From Paralichthys olivaceus (lineage: Eukaryota; Chordata; Actinopteri; Pleuronectiformes; Paralichthyidae): a DNA stretch of 64,000 nucleotides. Positions 63,990 through 64,000 of the stretch are shown here, in pieces; position 1 is the stretch's first letter; each line of letters begins with the position of its first letter. A program made the position numbers and the translations under genes. The notes below the pieces were generated by a model. It ran no database searches. It was given only the letters and a program-made list of their open reading frames with translations, and was not told the origin of the DNA. The stretch covers positions 10,202,816 through 10,266,815 of the forward strand of contig NC_091098.1 of NCBI RefSeq assembly GCF_024713975.1, written 5' to 3'.

Positions 63990-64000
63990 GATTTGACAGT
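63990..64000 (+). CDS. celsr3: celsr3 exon 2, first 11 bases
   Basis: After the pyrimidine tract and CAG, the 11 bases GATTTGACAGT continue the frame from exon 1: the split codon G+GA gives Gly, then Phe-Asp-Ser. Human CELSR3 has DGLHS at this junction, so the match is partial. The exon is cut by the window end. Confidence 0.6.

Overview
This window is vertebrate nuclear DNA, almost certainly from a teleost fish, probably a perch-like (acanthomorph) species. The signs are interrupted genes with GT-AG introns, long (CA/GT)n microsatellites, and many dispersed repeats of types I know from fish genomes: TIR-bearing MITEs, a tRNA-like SINE, an L2/CR1-like LINE fragment and a solo LTR. I see no bacterial, viral or plasmid gene. 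The linkage of DALRD3, CELSR3 and a mir-191/mir-425 pair matches human 3p21.31, so this looks like a conserved vertebrate block.

Left part (1-14.3 kb). Two hairpins on the + strand, at about 112-199 and 923-1009, match the vertebrate miRNAs mir-191 and mir-425: both 5p seeds are identical and both stems pair well. A 272-bp MITE lies between them. Next, on the - strand, is a two-exon gene (2474-5430) for a Myb/SANT-like (trihelix) DNA-binding protein with a C-terminal coiled coil; its intron holds an inverted pair of a dispersed repeat. Then, on the + strand, comes a complete 13-exon dalrd3 (7371-14299, 570 codons), a tRNA-Arg methylation partner protein with a C-terminal DALR domain. In human the two miRNAs lie inside DALRD3 intron 1. 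Here they lie 6.4 kb upstream of its start codon, with the antisense gene in between.

Middle part (14.3-54.9 kb). About 40 kb holds no protein gene I can support. It contains several recognisable dispersed repeat families, microsatellites, a 650-bp purine-rich tract and a 515-bp solo LTR with a perfect 5-bp target-site duplication.

Right part (54.9-64 kb). On the + strand is the large first coding exon (55207-60748) of celsr3, the planar-cell-polarity seven-pass cadherin. It encodes a signal peptide, a very long N-terminal region of about 917 residues ending in an RSRR furin-type site, and nine cadherin repeats. The second exon begins in the last 11 bases. Two abutting upstream ORFs lie just before the start codon.

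I found no novel multi-gene system. The most notable observations are the miRNA pair and its position outside dalrd3, the oversized celsr3 N-terminus, the tandem uORFs, and the intronic inverted repeat. Comparisons with human proteins and miRNAs are from memory and were not computed.
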